Numbered from the stretch's first letter, positions 47,901-58,876 are shown. The stretch: DNA of 64,000 nt from Adenophora triphylla var. japonica (GCA_022495995.1 JAFEMH010001352.1:62001-126000); one strand, 5' to 3'. Numbers and translations: made by a program. The notes: generated by a model not told the origin, from the sequence alone.

Positions 47901-50900
47901 AAAACTCTGAATATTTTCCTTCTCTAGATCAAGAAAACAAAGCCTGAAGCTTCTTTTACAAAATCCCCTTTCATCAAAAAAACCCACAAACGATTAAAGA
48001 TCTGTGAGCTAACAATGAAAGACTTAATCCGGATCTAATGTGACCCCGCTGATGAATAGTTGTAACAAAGAGAAGTCATAATATGCAGAAACAGATGTGT
48101 TTACCTCAAATGATTCGGCTGCTCTCTGCAAAAGAGAGAAGCGAGGGAGAGAGAGAGAGAGAGCGCGCGGCTCCATGGAAGTAGAGATTAGGGGGCGGCG
48201 ACATGGCAGAAGAGAGAGAGAGGGAGGCAAACACGGTGTTGTTTGCAGCATAGGTCGGGGATGTTTTTGGGGGAAGAGAAGAGATGCCTGGAGAGTAGAG
48301 AGTAGAGAGAGATCGAGAAGAAAGCGTTCAATGGAATATTAAACGCCTATATCTTATTTCATACACTTGTCCATTCTCTTTGGGGGTATTTTTGGGTTTA
48401 TAAATATCTAAAGGGGTGTATTAAGCAACTGATCTTAGGGGAAATGAATTTAGCCTTTAATCAGTTCAGGTGCTTGTTTGAGCGGGAAAAAGTGGGTGTG
48501 CTGAAGTGCTTTGCACTTCAGCTTTTATTTAGTTATAGATATCCTAGTGAAATAACTTGATGTGCTGCCGGATGAAGGAGGATTGTGAGACCTCTCAAGC
48601 CTTGACTCAACCTTTGGCGTCGAAAACAAATGAATCGACAAAGATGAAAATGAAGAGAGAGCTGAGATGAAGAGGGAAACCGATATGGTAATTTCGTTTA
48701 TAAGTCCTAGAATAAGATTTGAGATTTTAATGAATCAATTTACGACTTCTGTTTTCAGCGAGCATTTTCAGAATTTATACTGATTAGAAACGACACCGGT
48801 TTAGGACCTAGTAAATTATAAAAATATTAACACATCAAGGCGCGGTAGGCGGCGCCCAGCCTGACTAGTCGGCCGTAGTGCGCCTAGGCGACGATTTTCT
48901 GATTGAACACATTTTTAGGCGGATTTGAAGTTAATCGCGGCGTTTCATAACCGCCTAGCGCCGACGTGGCCTAGGCGAGCGACTCTCGGAACATTGGGTG
49001 GGTTTAGGGCGGAGATTTGTGAAGTAACAGCATAAGATTATTTGGTTTGTTTGATTTAGATTTCATGTTTACTGGATGCTACACAATTTTTCCTAGGTAG
49101 TAACAGATGTCATGTTAAATAAGAAATAAAAGATAAGCACGAGAATGTTAGCATGCCAGCCCTCAATACAAGATGTGGGATGTTGATGTGTTTGATTTTA
49201 GGGCACCCTTTAACTTATGCACAATTCTCACATTAGATTTGAGCAGATGCTATACGAAGTGTCATTAAAAATTTAATAGTGAAACAAATCATAGGCAACT
49301 AAGTTTTCATGTGAGGGAGTTTGGAATAAATATAGAGGAGGATCGACTCGTGTCATAAACTTTGTCAGTAGTCTAAACAAATGAATAGTGGTTGTGCATA
49401 TACTAGAATTCTTTTGCTGTTAAAAATGCTTGAGTGGAAGATAAATCTACAAAGTGTTGAGTCGCATATACTCACCATCTAACTGGTCTACAGTCTTCAA
49501 TCTCAATGGTTCAAGCTATATTGGGCCTAATCAAAATGGTAGATGTGGATACTTTTATGAAGTTATCGAACTTGGCCAGATGATCTAGTATCCCGGGTCT
49601 TGTGGCCCATATATTATGAACAATTTATCTGATTGCGGTTGTGATGATAAGACAGATGTAGGGTGTTTGAGTATTTTATCTGGCTCTTTGAATGGGCAAG
49701 ATGTTATAATTGGAGTTTGTGCTCAATTTTTCTGACACTTTTAAGCGGAGTTTCGATTCAATGATTATGGATATGTGAGTGTTTTCCTTTTTTCCCTTGT
49801 ATGCTCCTTATGCATTTGGGTCTCTGGCAGATTGTATCAAAAGATTTATCAGATCCGGTGCGATCACATAAAGATCTTGATAAGGATGCGGCACCATATT
49901 TTAGGAAGGCAGTCCAATTTTACGAAGAACTTTCGAAGCAGCTCGTCAGCCAGGGTCATGTCTTGGACCTTTTTGCTTCTGCACTTGACCAGGTTTGAGA
50001 ATCATCCTCTATATTCTGTTATTACACTGAATATTCTCCAGACGAAGCAGTTCTATTGCTCCATATAATTGGCATCTTCTAGATTTTCCAACAGTATTGG
50101 GATTAAGGCTTTGTTGTTGTTGTTGTTGTTCATGCCATAGGTTTCTGCATAAATTGTCACGTGTCTACTCTATTGATCCATCTTAATTTCTTGGATTGTG
50201 AAAATTAATGGTGTTTTTTTGAAAATAAAGCTTATGGCTTCATGAATTCGTTGATATATTAAGAAAAAGAAGCAGCTGAGATGCTATGGTAAATGTCTTT
50301 ATGTAATGATATTCTGAGTTGTACTTTACGCCTTAACATGCCGATTCTTTGAATTTAGGAACTCAGGTCAGGATTTGCAAGATCTTTTAATGTCATTTGC
50401 ACTCATGATAATTATCAATTTGAAGATTCCCTTTTTTGTGCTAATCTTATATGTAGTCCATTGTTGATTTTGGGAAATTGTATTTCTTAAAATTAAAGAA
50501 TTATACTTTGTTTACCTTTTCTTCCTCCAGTGCTCCTAGTTATCTATATAAATGGGCATACTCTAGTTTTAATTGTTAGAATTTTATGACACTTAGCTAC
50601 ACATCTGGTGCTGCAAATAAATCTTGATGCATGTGATGCTATATATTCTTAACAATATGGGAATCGGTCTGTTTTACTGCCATTGCTTACGTCTGAATTA
50701 TGAATTTTATGTTTGTTATGTGATAATGTGATGAATCTATTATGTTTGCTTGTTCTTCTGTTTTGTAATTCGAGATCCATCTAACAATGTTTTTTTTTCC
50801 TTTCAAAAATAAATGTTCGGTATCTTCTTGCTTTTTTTACTCTAATGTGGCTTTTATATATAGGTTGGAGTTGCTGAGATGAAGGTTGCTATTGAAAAAA

Positions 50901-51006
50901 CAGGTGGCCTTGTTGCTCTTGCTGAGAGCTTTGGACATTCAGTTTTTAAAGACTCTTTCAAGCGTGTCTTCGACAAGGGGGAAGAGTCTCTTGGCCTCGC
51001 CTTTAA
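41985..51006 (+). CDS. SEC23: SEC23-type COPII coat protein, 5' part of gene
   Basis: Four exons with GT-AG introns: 41985-42749, 42850-43023, 49831-49992, 50864-51006, joining in frame for ~417 residues; the last ends in phase 2 and the gene continues beyond 64000. SEC23 is the GTPase-activating subunit of the inner COPII coat; with SEC24 it binds SAR1 and shapes vesicles at ER exit sites. Visible: start region [20 protein letters not shown]; zinc finger with Cys60, Cys63, Cys82 and Cys85; trunk domain from ~residue 133 ([30 protein letters not shown]); then [74 protein letters not shown] and [13 protein letters not shown]. Plant SEC23 is about 770 residues, so roughly 54% is present. All exons are intact and look under selection. 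Introns 2 and 4 are swollen by transposons. Confidence 0.95.
43024..43611 (+). other. SEC23 intron 2, unique left part
   Basis: Intronic sequence with no gene or repeat I recognise. Confidence 0.6.
43704..43736 (-). other. Helitron 3' end hairpin and CTAG terminus
   Basis: Seven-base stem CGTGCGT/ACGCACG with a TTA loop, then GGTGTAGCG, then CTAG and T. Confidence 0.8.
44380..44489 (-). pseudogene. Captured exon of a DeSI/PPPDE-type peptidase gene
   Basis: The exon encodes [23 protein letters not shown] followed, after a one-base insertion, by [13 protein letters not shown] sequence. This is the conserved PPPDE (DeSI, deSUMOylating isopeptidase-like) region with the catalytic His of the [12 protein letters not shown] motif. 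It keeps an AG acceptor (TTTTGGCAG) and a GTGAGG donor. Only one exon is present; the catalytic Cys is not, so no activity is expected. Confidence 0.7.
45096..45166 (-). pseudogene. Possible captured exon of unknown gene
   Basis: An open stretch [20 protein letters not shown] bounded by TGTGTCAG on the upstream side and GAGGTATAC downstream, so splice-like on both sides. I do not recognise the source gene. Confidence 0.3.
46491..46654 (-). pseudogene. Captured ICE1/SCREAM-type bHLH exon (ACT-like domain)
   Basis: After one missing base near the acceptor the exon reads [40 protein letters not shown] and [10 protein letters not shown]. This is the C-terminal ACT-like dimerisation region of ICE1/SCREAM bHLH factors. 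A TGA replaces the Arg codon after DIF. AG acceptor (GTTAAG) and GTACTT donor are kept. Confidence 0.8.
46774..46911 (-). pseudogene. Captured ICE1/SCREAM-type bHLH exon (upstream exon)
   Basis: Encodes [40 protein letters not shown] and KGQPARV, ending at a GTACGT donor. This matches the region of ICE1-type proteins just before the ACT-like domain, so it and the exon at 46491-46654 are consecutive exons of one source gene, with a ~119-base intron between them. Confidence 0.8.
47126..47770 (-). mobile_element. RTE-type LINE, 3' end
   Basis: Encodes the RTE reverse transcriptase C-terminus ([55 protein letters not shown]). The tail (complement) is CCCAAATTATTTTGGGACTAAGGCTTTG followed by GTT repeats. 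Located inside the Helitron. An (A/T)AAT-type simple repeat at 47218-47375 lies between coding end and tail. Confidence 0.85.
48000..48330 (-). other. Pyrimidine-rich leader-like sequence in the Helitron
   Basis: Minus strand has CTCTCTCTCTCT runs and short ATG frames resembling a plant 5' UTR and first exon, ending near a GAGGTAAAC donor-like site (~48102). It may be a captured promoter/first exon, but I do not recognise the gene. Confidence 0.3.
48509..48530. repeat. Hairpin next to the Helitron 5' end
   Basis: TGAAGTGCTTTGCACTTCA, an eight-base stem with a three-base loop, ~10 bases from the 5' terminus. Confidence 0.7.
49004..49830 (+). other. SEC23 intron 2, right part
   Basis: No gene or repeat recognised; ends in TTTGGGTCTCTGGCAG, a good acceptor for exon 3. 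Confidence 0.6.
49993..50863 (+). other. SEC23 intron 3
   Basis: Intron of 871 bases. Contains a short LINE 3'-tail relic on the plus strand (TTGGGATTAAGGCTTTG then GTT repeats, 50095-50132); otherwise plain intron. Confidence 0.8.
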
Positions 51007-51037
51007 GTGAGTATCCATTCATACTTCATTATATATA

Positions 51038-51311
51038 CTCCCTCCGTCCCGCTACAACTTGCACACTTTCCTCATTGGGCGTCCCATTACAAATTGCACA
51101 CTTCCTAAAATGACAAAGAATCTTTACTATTCCACCCACTAATTCTCTTCCTACTTTACTTTTATACTCACAACACCAATCAAATCACTATTTCCTACCC
51201 CACTTTCTCTCTCCAACCTCACTTTTCATACTCACAACATTTTCTCCACTAACTTTTTCCTTAATTCCCGTGCAAACAGTAACTGTGCAAGTTCTATCGG
51301 GACGGAGGGAG
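51038..51311. mobile_element. Stowaway MITE 1 in SEC23 intron 4
   Basis: Inverted ends CTCCCTCCGTCCCGCTA... and ...TATCGGGACGGAGGGAG, TA at both sides, ~274 bases, long internal inverted similarity (CAACTTGCACA / TGTGCAAGTT). Confidence 0.88.
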
Positions 51312-51329
51312 TATATATATATATATATA

Positions 51330-51604
51330 CTCCCTCCGTCCCATAGATTTATGGACTTTTGGGTTTTGCACGGGGATTAAGGAGGAAATATTATATTGAA
51401 AGTGTTGTGAGTGTGAAAATAAAATAGGAGAGAGAATGAGTGGAGAGAATAGTAAATTATAATGGTGATGTGAGTATTAAAATAATGTAGGAGAGAGAAT
51501 GAGTGGAGGGAATAGTAAAGATTCATTTTCATTTTGGGAAAGTTAGATATTATTGTGGGACACCCAAAATAGAAAGTTTACATATTATTGTGGGACGGAG
51601 GGAG
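51330..51604. mobile_element. Stowaway MITE 2 in SEC23 intron 4
   Basis: Inverted ends CTCCCTCCGTCCCATAG and GTGGGACGGAGGGAG with TA at both sides, ~275 bases. It lies 18 bases from MITE 1, separated by a (TA) run. Confidence 0.88.
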
Positions 51605-51897
51605 TATATATTTATATATATCATAAATATATAACATATATATGTATGTAGTAAAGAAGAAGCCATATTTGTCCCTAAGCTGCTTTGGTACTTCAGTTCT
51701 CTCTAAAAGTGGCACGTGACACTAGAATGGCTTAAGCTGCTTTGGTACTTCAGTTCTCTCTAAAAGTGGCACGTGGCACTAGGCACTAGAATGGCGAGAG
51801 ACATGAAGATGGGGGAGAGAATTAGGAATATGGGAAATATGAATATATATAATCCAAAAAACTCACATGTATTGCTGTGTCATGAAGACTAGTCATT

Positions 51898-53254
51898 AAT
51901 ACAACAACAACAACAACGAAGTCTTAGTCCCAAAATAATTTGAGATCGGCTAACATGAATTCTTATATGTTATCGTGAAAGAAAAGATGTAAGAAAAAAA
52001 AAGTTAAAAAAGAAATAGGTAAAAGTTAAAAGAGAAATAGGTGGGAATAAAATTTAGAAAATGAAAAGACGAGAAGAAGAAAAGAAAAATAGTGATAATA
52101 TACTTCCTCTGTCCCTATATGAATGTCCAATTTTTGTTTTCAAATTTACTCTTCATCATTGATCATTGATCATGAGCAAATTTGATTTTTTTTTTTTGGA
52201 TATTCATTTTGATACAGAGGGAGTAATATATAGGGGCAAATGAATAAAAAAGAAAAAGAACAAGAAAATAAATAAAAAAAATCAACCCTCCACATGAATT
52301 TTTGCCTTCCACTCCAACCTCTTCAACGCCAAATTTTCATCCAATCCAAGTACACTCGTATCATTTTCAATCACCCTTATCCAAGTTTGCTCGGGCCTTT
52401 CCATACCCCTCAACATTTTATCACTTCTCCACTTTTCAAACCTCGTAACCGGTGCATAACTCCGTCTCCATCTCACATGACCAAGCCACCTTAGACGATT
52501 CTCCCCCATTTTATCTTCAACTCGTAGTTTACCCTGATCACGTTATTCCTCAACAAATCCTTTCTTGTATGCCCGTACATACATCGCAGCATACGCATTT
52601 CCGCAACATCTATCATATGAACGTGACATTGTTTCATGGCCTAACATTCAGTGCCATAAAGCAGTGCCGACATGTTTATCATGCGGTAGAATTTTCCCTT
52701 TAATCTATTGGGACTGTCGGGATCAAATATAAACCCTGTGATACTCTTTCACTTAAACTAACCTGTTTTAATTCTATGAGACACATCTCCATCCAATTCT
52801 CCATCCTTTTGGATGATAGATCCAAGTTAGCAAAAAGAATCAGAAGCATGGACAATCATTCCATCGAATGTGATCATCTTTGCCTCCTTGCTTTCTAAAT
52901 CTGCTAAACTGACAATCCAAATATTCGGTCTTGCTTTTGCTCAGTATAAAATCTCGGGATTTCAAAGTTTGTCTTAACTATTCCAACTTACTTTCAACTC
53001 TCTCTTTTGTCTTATCAATCAGCACAATATTATCGACAAACAACATATACTATGGTATATCATACTGGTTGGATCTCGTCAATTCATCCAATACTATAAC
53101 AAAGAGAAGGGACCAAGTGCAAAACCTTTATGCACTGCAATCGTAATAGGAAACTTTTCTGTCTTTCCAAAACTAGTACGTATACTTGTACTAGATTCAT
53201 TATACATGTCTTTGATGATGTCAATATATTCCTTTAAAGCACCTTTCCTAGCCT
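51898..53254 (-). mobile_element. RTE-type LINE, 3' part (split by copia element)
   Basis: The 3' tail is at 51900-51950 (ACAACAACAACAACGAAGTC on plus). Coding relics: ENRLRWLGHVRWRRSYAPV, then upstream ERVESKL and SRDFILSKSKTEYLD, and ALKEYIDIIKDMYNESSTSI, TSFGKTEKFPITIAV at the left junction with the copia LTR. Several stops and frameshifts. The rest of the RT lies at 61627-62760. Confidence 0.85.
52103..52223. mobile_element. Small Stowaway-like MITE in the LINE tail
   Basis: Ends CTTCCTCTGTCCC and GATACAGAGGGAG, ~120 bases, TA on both sides; AT-rich centre with ATTGATCATTGATCATGAGC. Confidence 0.6.
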
Positions 53255-54838
53255 TGAATCCGTCTGACATGAATAGATAAAATCATGAAATAGATTTTAC
53301 ATACCTTAATAGCGATTTATTGCTCAAAACGGATCTTAGATTCAAACTTTTTGAATCGATGTCGAACCTTGATTTTCTCTTTGGTCTTCCTTGTGATGAA
53401 TAATCTTCAAGCTTTAGGTGATAACGTAATCACCCTCTATCGGTAATCCACACGCGAACGAACCAAGTTCTAATCTTGTAGGATTGCTAGATGATCCCCG
53501 ATTTGAATCAATATTCAACAATTAATGGCAAAATATGGAATTGATTTGGAATGCTTTTGATATTTGATTCTCAATCAAAATCAAAACTTATAGTGTTTCA
53601 TAAACTCTAAAACAATGTTTGTTTATGGCTGAGAGAAGGATTATATTTATACTTGTTATAAATCCCCAACACTTAGGGAGAATTCTTATTTAAACCAAAA
53701 ACCTAATCAACAAAAGACTGAGCGTACGGATCAAAATTAGCCGCGGGCACGAGTCGTGCCTTTTGCCAATTCAGTCGTACCACGAGTCGTGCTGATATTT
53801 GCACTCATGCCGGCCGGGCAATGCACGACTCGTGCTTGAGGGCACGAGTCGTCCTTAACCTTAGAATGCCCAGTTTCACAAGTGGTAGCTTAAAACGCAG
53901 TCGTACTGATTTAAAGGCACGAGTCGTGACCCAGGGCACGAGTCGTGCTCCTGGTCACGAGTCGTGACAATCTCCAAATTTCCAATTTCAGCCAATTCAA
54001 TTCATTCTTTGTGTGTGACCCTTTAGGAATTATATTTATGTTGGTAGTGAGTCGAAACATCGACCTCACAAGACATAAGTGGTTTCTAGCAAAACATTAT
54101 ATCCATCCAATTAATATAACATCAAAGCTTGATTCCTTGATAGATCAAATATCACAATTCCTTTATCCACGATGCCATTTTGAACACGAGTCATGGTCCA
54201 CGTCAACTCATATTGTTCAATGCTTTCTCGATTCCGAATATGTTGATAATCCAAGTGCATTTGATCTCTATCAAATCTCTTGAGTGTGGCCACACATTTC
54301 ATCAACACCATTCATCAAGGGGCCCAAGCAAACTTCTCTCTCAACGAGAGGGACAAATCCCATCCTGACTTATCATTCTTCCCTACAAGAATCCAATTGT
54401 GCCAACATAGCCTTTATTGCTATCCTATTAAAGATAGTGTTAGACTACATCAAACACAACATTCATCATGTGGATGACAATGACAATCTCAGGTACAAAG
54501 GATTCAAATGACACGACTATCATGAGATTTAATCATGACATGTATGACTATAGACCATGTCATAAATCTCATCGGTAGGTCATGTCCAGTACCTTGTTCT
54601 CTAACAAGTACCCATAAAGTGTAATGTGCATCTCATGCATATAATCATCTCTATGATTATCCATTACCAACTTATACTAGTTATTCACAATAACTAGGGA
54701 CGCATGTTCTTATTATAAACATGCAAAACATATAATAAACCAAATAAACATTCTCTATAATAAACTGTAAAGATGATTACATAACGGTATTACATTATAA
54801 GTCAAACATAACTAAACGCCTAGGGCATTACACCAACA
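53255..54838 (-). repeat. 3' LTR of the copia element
   Basis: Minus strand starts TGTTGGTGTAATGCCCTAGG, preceded by the purine tract. Its far end lacks ~57 bases that are present in the inverted LTR piece (56836-56892). Contains seven copies of ACGAGTCGT (53749-53965). Confidence 0.85.
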
Positions 54839-54851
54839 ATCTCCCACTTGC
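54839..54851 (-). other. Polypurine tract
   Basis: Minus strand AGTGGGAGATTGT directly before the LTR start, the usual copia arrangement. Confidence 0.8.
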
Positions 54852-54852
54852 A

Positions 54853-56440
54853 CTAGGCTCCATTTGTTATGTATCGTATACCCATGGACCTAACATGACC
54901 ATCGTGCTTTGCTTGTGCGAGGGGCTTTGTAAGCGGATCCCCTATGTTATCATCGGTTGATACTTTGCATATCTTAACGTCTCCCCTATCAATGAACTCT
55001 CGAATGAGATAGAAACGTCTAAGTATGTGTTTGGATCGCTGATGTGACCTTGGTTCCTTTGCTTGCGCAATGACACCATTATTGTCACAATAAAATTCTA
55101 CCGGATTAGTGATACTTGGAACAACTTCCAGATCACTAATGAACTTCTTGATCCAAACTGCCTCCTTAGCTGCATCGGATGCCGCTATATATTCGGCCTC
55201 AGTTGTAGAATCGGCAATAGTACTCTGCTTGGAACTCTTCCAACATATCGCACCTCCGTTAAGCATAAACACAAATCCCGACTGCGATCGGAAATCATCT
55301 TTGTCGGTTTGGAAGCTTGCATAACCTCTTACAGCTAGATCATCTTCCATTCCTCCAAAAATCAAGAACGCATCCTTAGTCCTTCTTAAGTACTTAAGGA
55401 TCGTCTTAACTGCCATCCAATGGTTTTTATCAGGATCAGATTGGTATCGACTTGTCATGCTTAGAGCATACGAGACGTCCGGTCTAGTACAAATCATGGC
55501 GTACATGATAGATCCAATAGCCGAAGCGTATGGAACCTCATTCATCCTCTTTCGCTCACCAGTTGTCTTAGGACAAGTTGTCTTAGGACACTGAGTCCTG
55601 CTAAGAGTAACATTATGACCCATTGGCAAGTTACCTCTCTTAGAATTTTCCATCTTGAATCTTCTAAGAACCTTGTCAATGTAAGTACTTTGACTCAAAC
55701 CAATTATCCTCTTAGATATATCTCTATAGATCTTGATGCTAAGGATGTAAGCGGCTTCACCCATATCTTTCAATGAGAATCATTTTCCTAACCAAGACTT
55801 GACGATACCGAGTGCAGAATGTCGTTTCCAATGAGTAAGATATCATCGACATACAATAATAGAAATAATACCACGCTCCCACTGAATTTCATGTATACAC
55901 AAGGTTCATCTTCGTTCTTGACATAATCAAACTCTTTGATCTTTTCGTCAAAACGAAGATTCCAACTCCTAAAAGCTTGCTTTAACCCATATATGGATCT
56001 TTGTAACTTGCACACTTTGTTAGAATTTCTTGGATCGACAAAACCTTCGGGTTGTGTCGTATACACATCCTCAAGTAACTTCCCATTTAGGAAAGCGGTT
56101 TTGACATCCATTTGCCATATCTCATAGTCGTAATACGCAGCTATGGCAATTAAAATTCTAACAGACTTAAGCATCAACAGCGAAAAAGTTTCAAAGATAG
56201 TCTACACCATGAATCGCCTATATCCCTTTGCTACAAGCCTAGCCTCGTAAGTATGCACCTTCCCATCCACGCCGCTTCTTCTTGAAGACCCACTTCGCAC
56301 CCTACGGTTTTTACACCTTCAAGTGGCTCAATCAAGTTCCAAACTTGATTATCCGACATGGATTGTAATTCGGATTCCATGACTTCTAGCCATTTATCCG
56401 AATCAGGAGTGGACATCGCCTCTTGATAGGAAGTAGGTAT
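54853..56440 (-). pseudogene. copia RT and RNase H, broken
   Basis: RT pieces: YQEAMSTPDSDKWLEVMESE (56425-56365), IWQMDVKTAFLNGKL, EGFVDPRNSNKVCKLQRSIY and the YVDDILLIGND box (56177-55788). Two frame changes near 55815 and 55780 precede KDMGEAAYILSIKIYRDISK. RNase H follows with VRGYASFQTDKDDFRSQSG, ATTEAEYIAASDAAKEA, EFYCDNNGVIA and the end motif DPLTKPL. The first residues of the 56464 frame (MFMAERR) come from inverted LTR sequence, not from pol. Confidence 0.88.
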
Positions 56441-56892
56441 AATCCTTCTCTCAGCCATAAACAAACATTGTTTTAGAGTTTATGAAACACTAAAAGTTTT
56501 GATTTTGATTGAGAATCAAATATCAAAAGCATTCCAAATCAATTCCATATTTTGCCATTGATTGTTGAATATCGATTCAACAATCGGGGATCATCTAGCA
56601 ATCCTATAAGATTAGATCTTGGTTCGTTTGCGTATGGATTACCGATAGAGGGTGATTACGTTATCACCTAAAGCTTGAAGATTATTCATCACAAGGAAGA
56701 CCAATGAGAAAATCAAGGTTTGACATCGATTCAAAAAGTTTGAATCTAAGATCCGTTTTGAGCAACAAATCGCTATTAAGGTATGTAAAATCTATTTCAT
56801 GATTTTATCTATTCATGTTAGACGGATTCAAGGCTAGGGTTTTGTTGTTTTATAAAGTTCATCCGCTGCGTTTGTAACCCCAAAACCCAACA
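56440..56892 (+). repeat. Inverted 3' portion of the copia 5' LTR
   Basis: Inverted match to 53255-53650 and then 57 further bases ending ...AAACCCAACA against the primer site. This is the missing part of the right LTR. Confidence 0.88.
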
Positions 56893-56893
56893 G

Positions 56894-56905
56894 TAGTATC
56901 AGAGC
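56894..56905 (+). other. Primer-binding site of the copia element
   Basis: TAGTATCAGAGC, one base different from the standard TGGTATCAGAGC, right after the LTR CA end. It is on the plus strand because of the inversion. Confidence 0.8.
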
Positions 56906-57031
56906 CGCGTTTTATCATGATTAGGTTAAAATTGACATGATAGATTTAATTTGATTAAATGCTTTACATGCTATATGAAATAGATCTATGATTTTATGTG
57001 TGGTGTTTTGAGAAAACAAGTATATGTTATA

Positions 57032-57315
57032 CTCCCTCCGTCCCATTAGTATTAGCACAAACACTGTTTGCGCGGGAATTAAGGAATATGATATTTTAAT
57101 AAAATGTTGTGAGTGTAAAAGAATGAGTGGAGAGAGAATGAGTGGAGGGTGTAATAAATTATAATGGTGTTGTGAGTATTAAAATAATGTAGGAGAGAGA
57201 ATGAGTGGGGTTGGGTGAATATTTTATTAATATAAAGTTTCCTTTTTGGGAGTGTGCGGATATTAGCGGGACGCCCAAAAAGGAAAGTGTGCTAATATTA
57301 GCGGGACGGAGGGAG
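57032..57315. mobile_element. Stowaway MITE in the copia leader
   Basis: Ends CTCCCTCCGTCCCATTA and TATTAGCGGGACGGAGGGAG with TA on both sides; 284 bases. It lies between primer site and gag, so it inserted after the copia element formed. Confidence 0.88.
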
Positions 57316-58050
57316 TATATCATAATTATGATTAATAATTGATTAATATGATTAATCTTTTACATGGGTTATTGATCTGTTTAATTTGATTAATTAGATT
57401 AGTAAATTTTCAAAATTAAAACAATTGTTTGTTTGGAATAATTTTGTAAAGTCCCATGTTCATGATTATGTACACATAAGTTTCATGTTACAACCATGCG
57501 ATGTTTGTTATTATGTGTAAAACCTTTTAAATGTTTAAGTTTTATGCCACCCCTTGATTAGAACACTTGTGAAATTTTAGGGTATTTTGATGTAGTTTCG
57601 ACTCAGTTGGGTGCATCATTATATCTTAATTTGTGATCAAGATGAGATAAAGGTTGATGTAGTTTTGACTCAGTTAGGTGCATCGTTCCGTATCTCATAC
57701 GTTTGAAAAGGTTGAACTTAATTGGTTCTTTCAAATGAGATTTGACCCAAGACATAGATGGGATTTAAAAAATGTTTTGACATTAGATGTCTAGAAATCT
57801 CATAAAAGATCTAAGAATCATATATGATATGATTGATGTTATCTACCTAAATAACTTGATTTCGGGCATTGACTCAGTTAAACCAAAATCAAGTGAAATA
57901 TGGATCTTAGTCCATTATGATTATATGATACATGCTTGTATTTGAAGGTGTATAATTTAGTGGGAATATTTATGAAATACATTATTTGCTCTTAGATGGT
58001 AAATGCGCTGATACTTATATGTTTTATTGTTTGTATATCTTATTGTAGTA

Positions 58051-58876
58051 ATGGCAACTCACAATAATCAACCCCTGTCACTGCGATACGTCCTTGAGAA
58101 GGACAAGCTCGAATAGAACGGTACAAACTATTCTGATTGGATCAGAAGCCTAAGAATTGTTCTAAGGCAAGAGAAGAAAATGTATGTTCTTGACGAACTC
58201 ATTCCACCTCAACCTGCTGCTAATGCTGCAAGGGCAGATAAGGATGCACATAAGAAACATGTTGATGATTCTAATGATGTTGCATGCCTTATGCTTGCCA
58301 TGTGTAAGGCTCTTCAGAAGGACCTTGAACACATGGAAGCTGCTTTTGATCTAGCCGAGCGCTTAAAGGATATGTTCCAAGTGCAAGCTAGGCAAGAGAG
58401 GTTTGATGTGGTGAAAGCCCTGATTGCATGCAAGATGCAAGAGGGGCAGTCGGTCAGTGCTCATGTTCTTATAATGAAAGGACATATTGAGCGTCTAGAA
58501 AGGCTAGGAAATCCGATGAGTTTGGAACTCGCTACGAATATGATATTGAATTCATTGCCTGAAAGTTATGGTCATTTCATAATGCACTATCACATGAGTG
58601 GCATGGATAAGAATTGCATGCAATGCTTAAGACTGCAAAGAAGAATATCAAGAAGCCTGGAACGGCAAATGTGTTAATGGTTAACAAAGGTAAAGGGTTC
58701 AAAAAGGAAGGCAAAGGTAAAGCAATTGTTGCTAAGCCCAAGGCAAAAGTTGCCAATGCCAGAGAGGCAACACTCAAAGTGTCTCAAAAGGATGCGATTT
58801 GCTACCATTGCCAATAAGTTGGTCATTGGAAGCGTAATTGCAAGGCTTACAAGGAAGTCCTAAAGGCTAAGAAGGG
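58051..58876 (+). pseudogene. copia gag, broken
   Basis: Starts MATHNNQPLSLRYVLEKDKL, then a stop where Asn/Asp of the substrate motif is expected, then GTNYSDWIRSLRIVL. The long frame from 58162 includes DVACLMLAMCKALQKDLEHM and LPESYGHFIMHYHMSGMDK. A frame change near 58610 leads to MLKTAKKNIKKPG and the zinc knuckle CYHCQ-stop-VGHWKRNC, in which a Gly or Gln codon region now holds TAA. Confidence 0.85.

Larger units (their letters stand above)
43704..48539 (-). mobile_element. Helitron with captured gene fragments in SEC23 intron 2
   Basis: Minus strand: 5' end TCTATAACTAAATAAA after an A, 3' end CTAG before a T, and a hairpin CGTGCGTTTAACGCACG nine bases before the CTAG. TC start, hairpin, CTRR end and insertion between A and T are the Helitron criteria. 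Length 4836 bases. No Rep/helicase is present, so it is non-autonomous. It carries exons from at least two unrelated host genes, all in the element's own direction, plus a LINE tail. Its transcription would be antisense to SEC23. Confidence 0.78.
43612..49003. mobile_element. MITE-like palindromic repeat split by a Helitron
   Basis: The left end GGTTCTAAAAATCG...GTCGCTAGGCG and right end GGCCTAGGCGAGCGACTCTCGGAACATTG are roughly inverted, with further CTAGGCG units at 48835-48985. This matches a widespread dicot foldback family whose ends read GTTCCAAAAATCGCCTAGGCG. The Helitron interrupts it at AT (43703/48540). Confidence 0.5.

Noticed and set aside
48097..48342. Arg/Glu-rich plus-strand frame
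   Set aside because: Antisense of the CT-rich leader-like sequence in the Helitron; no domain.
54110..54310. Minus-strand frame of ~66 residues present in both copia LTRs (also 60920-61120)
   Set aside because: It is repeated only because it lies in the LTR; no domain and no conserved start context.
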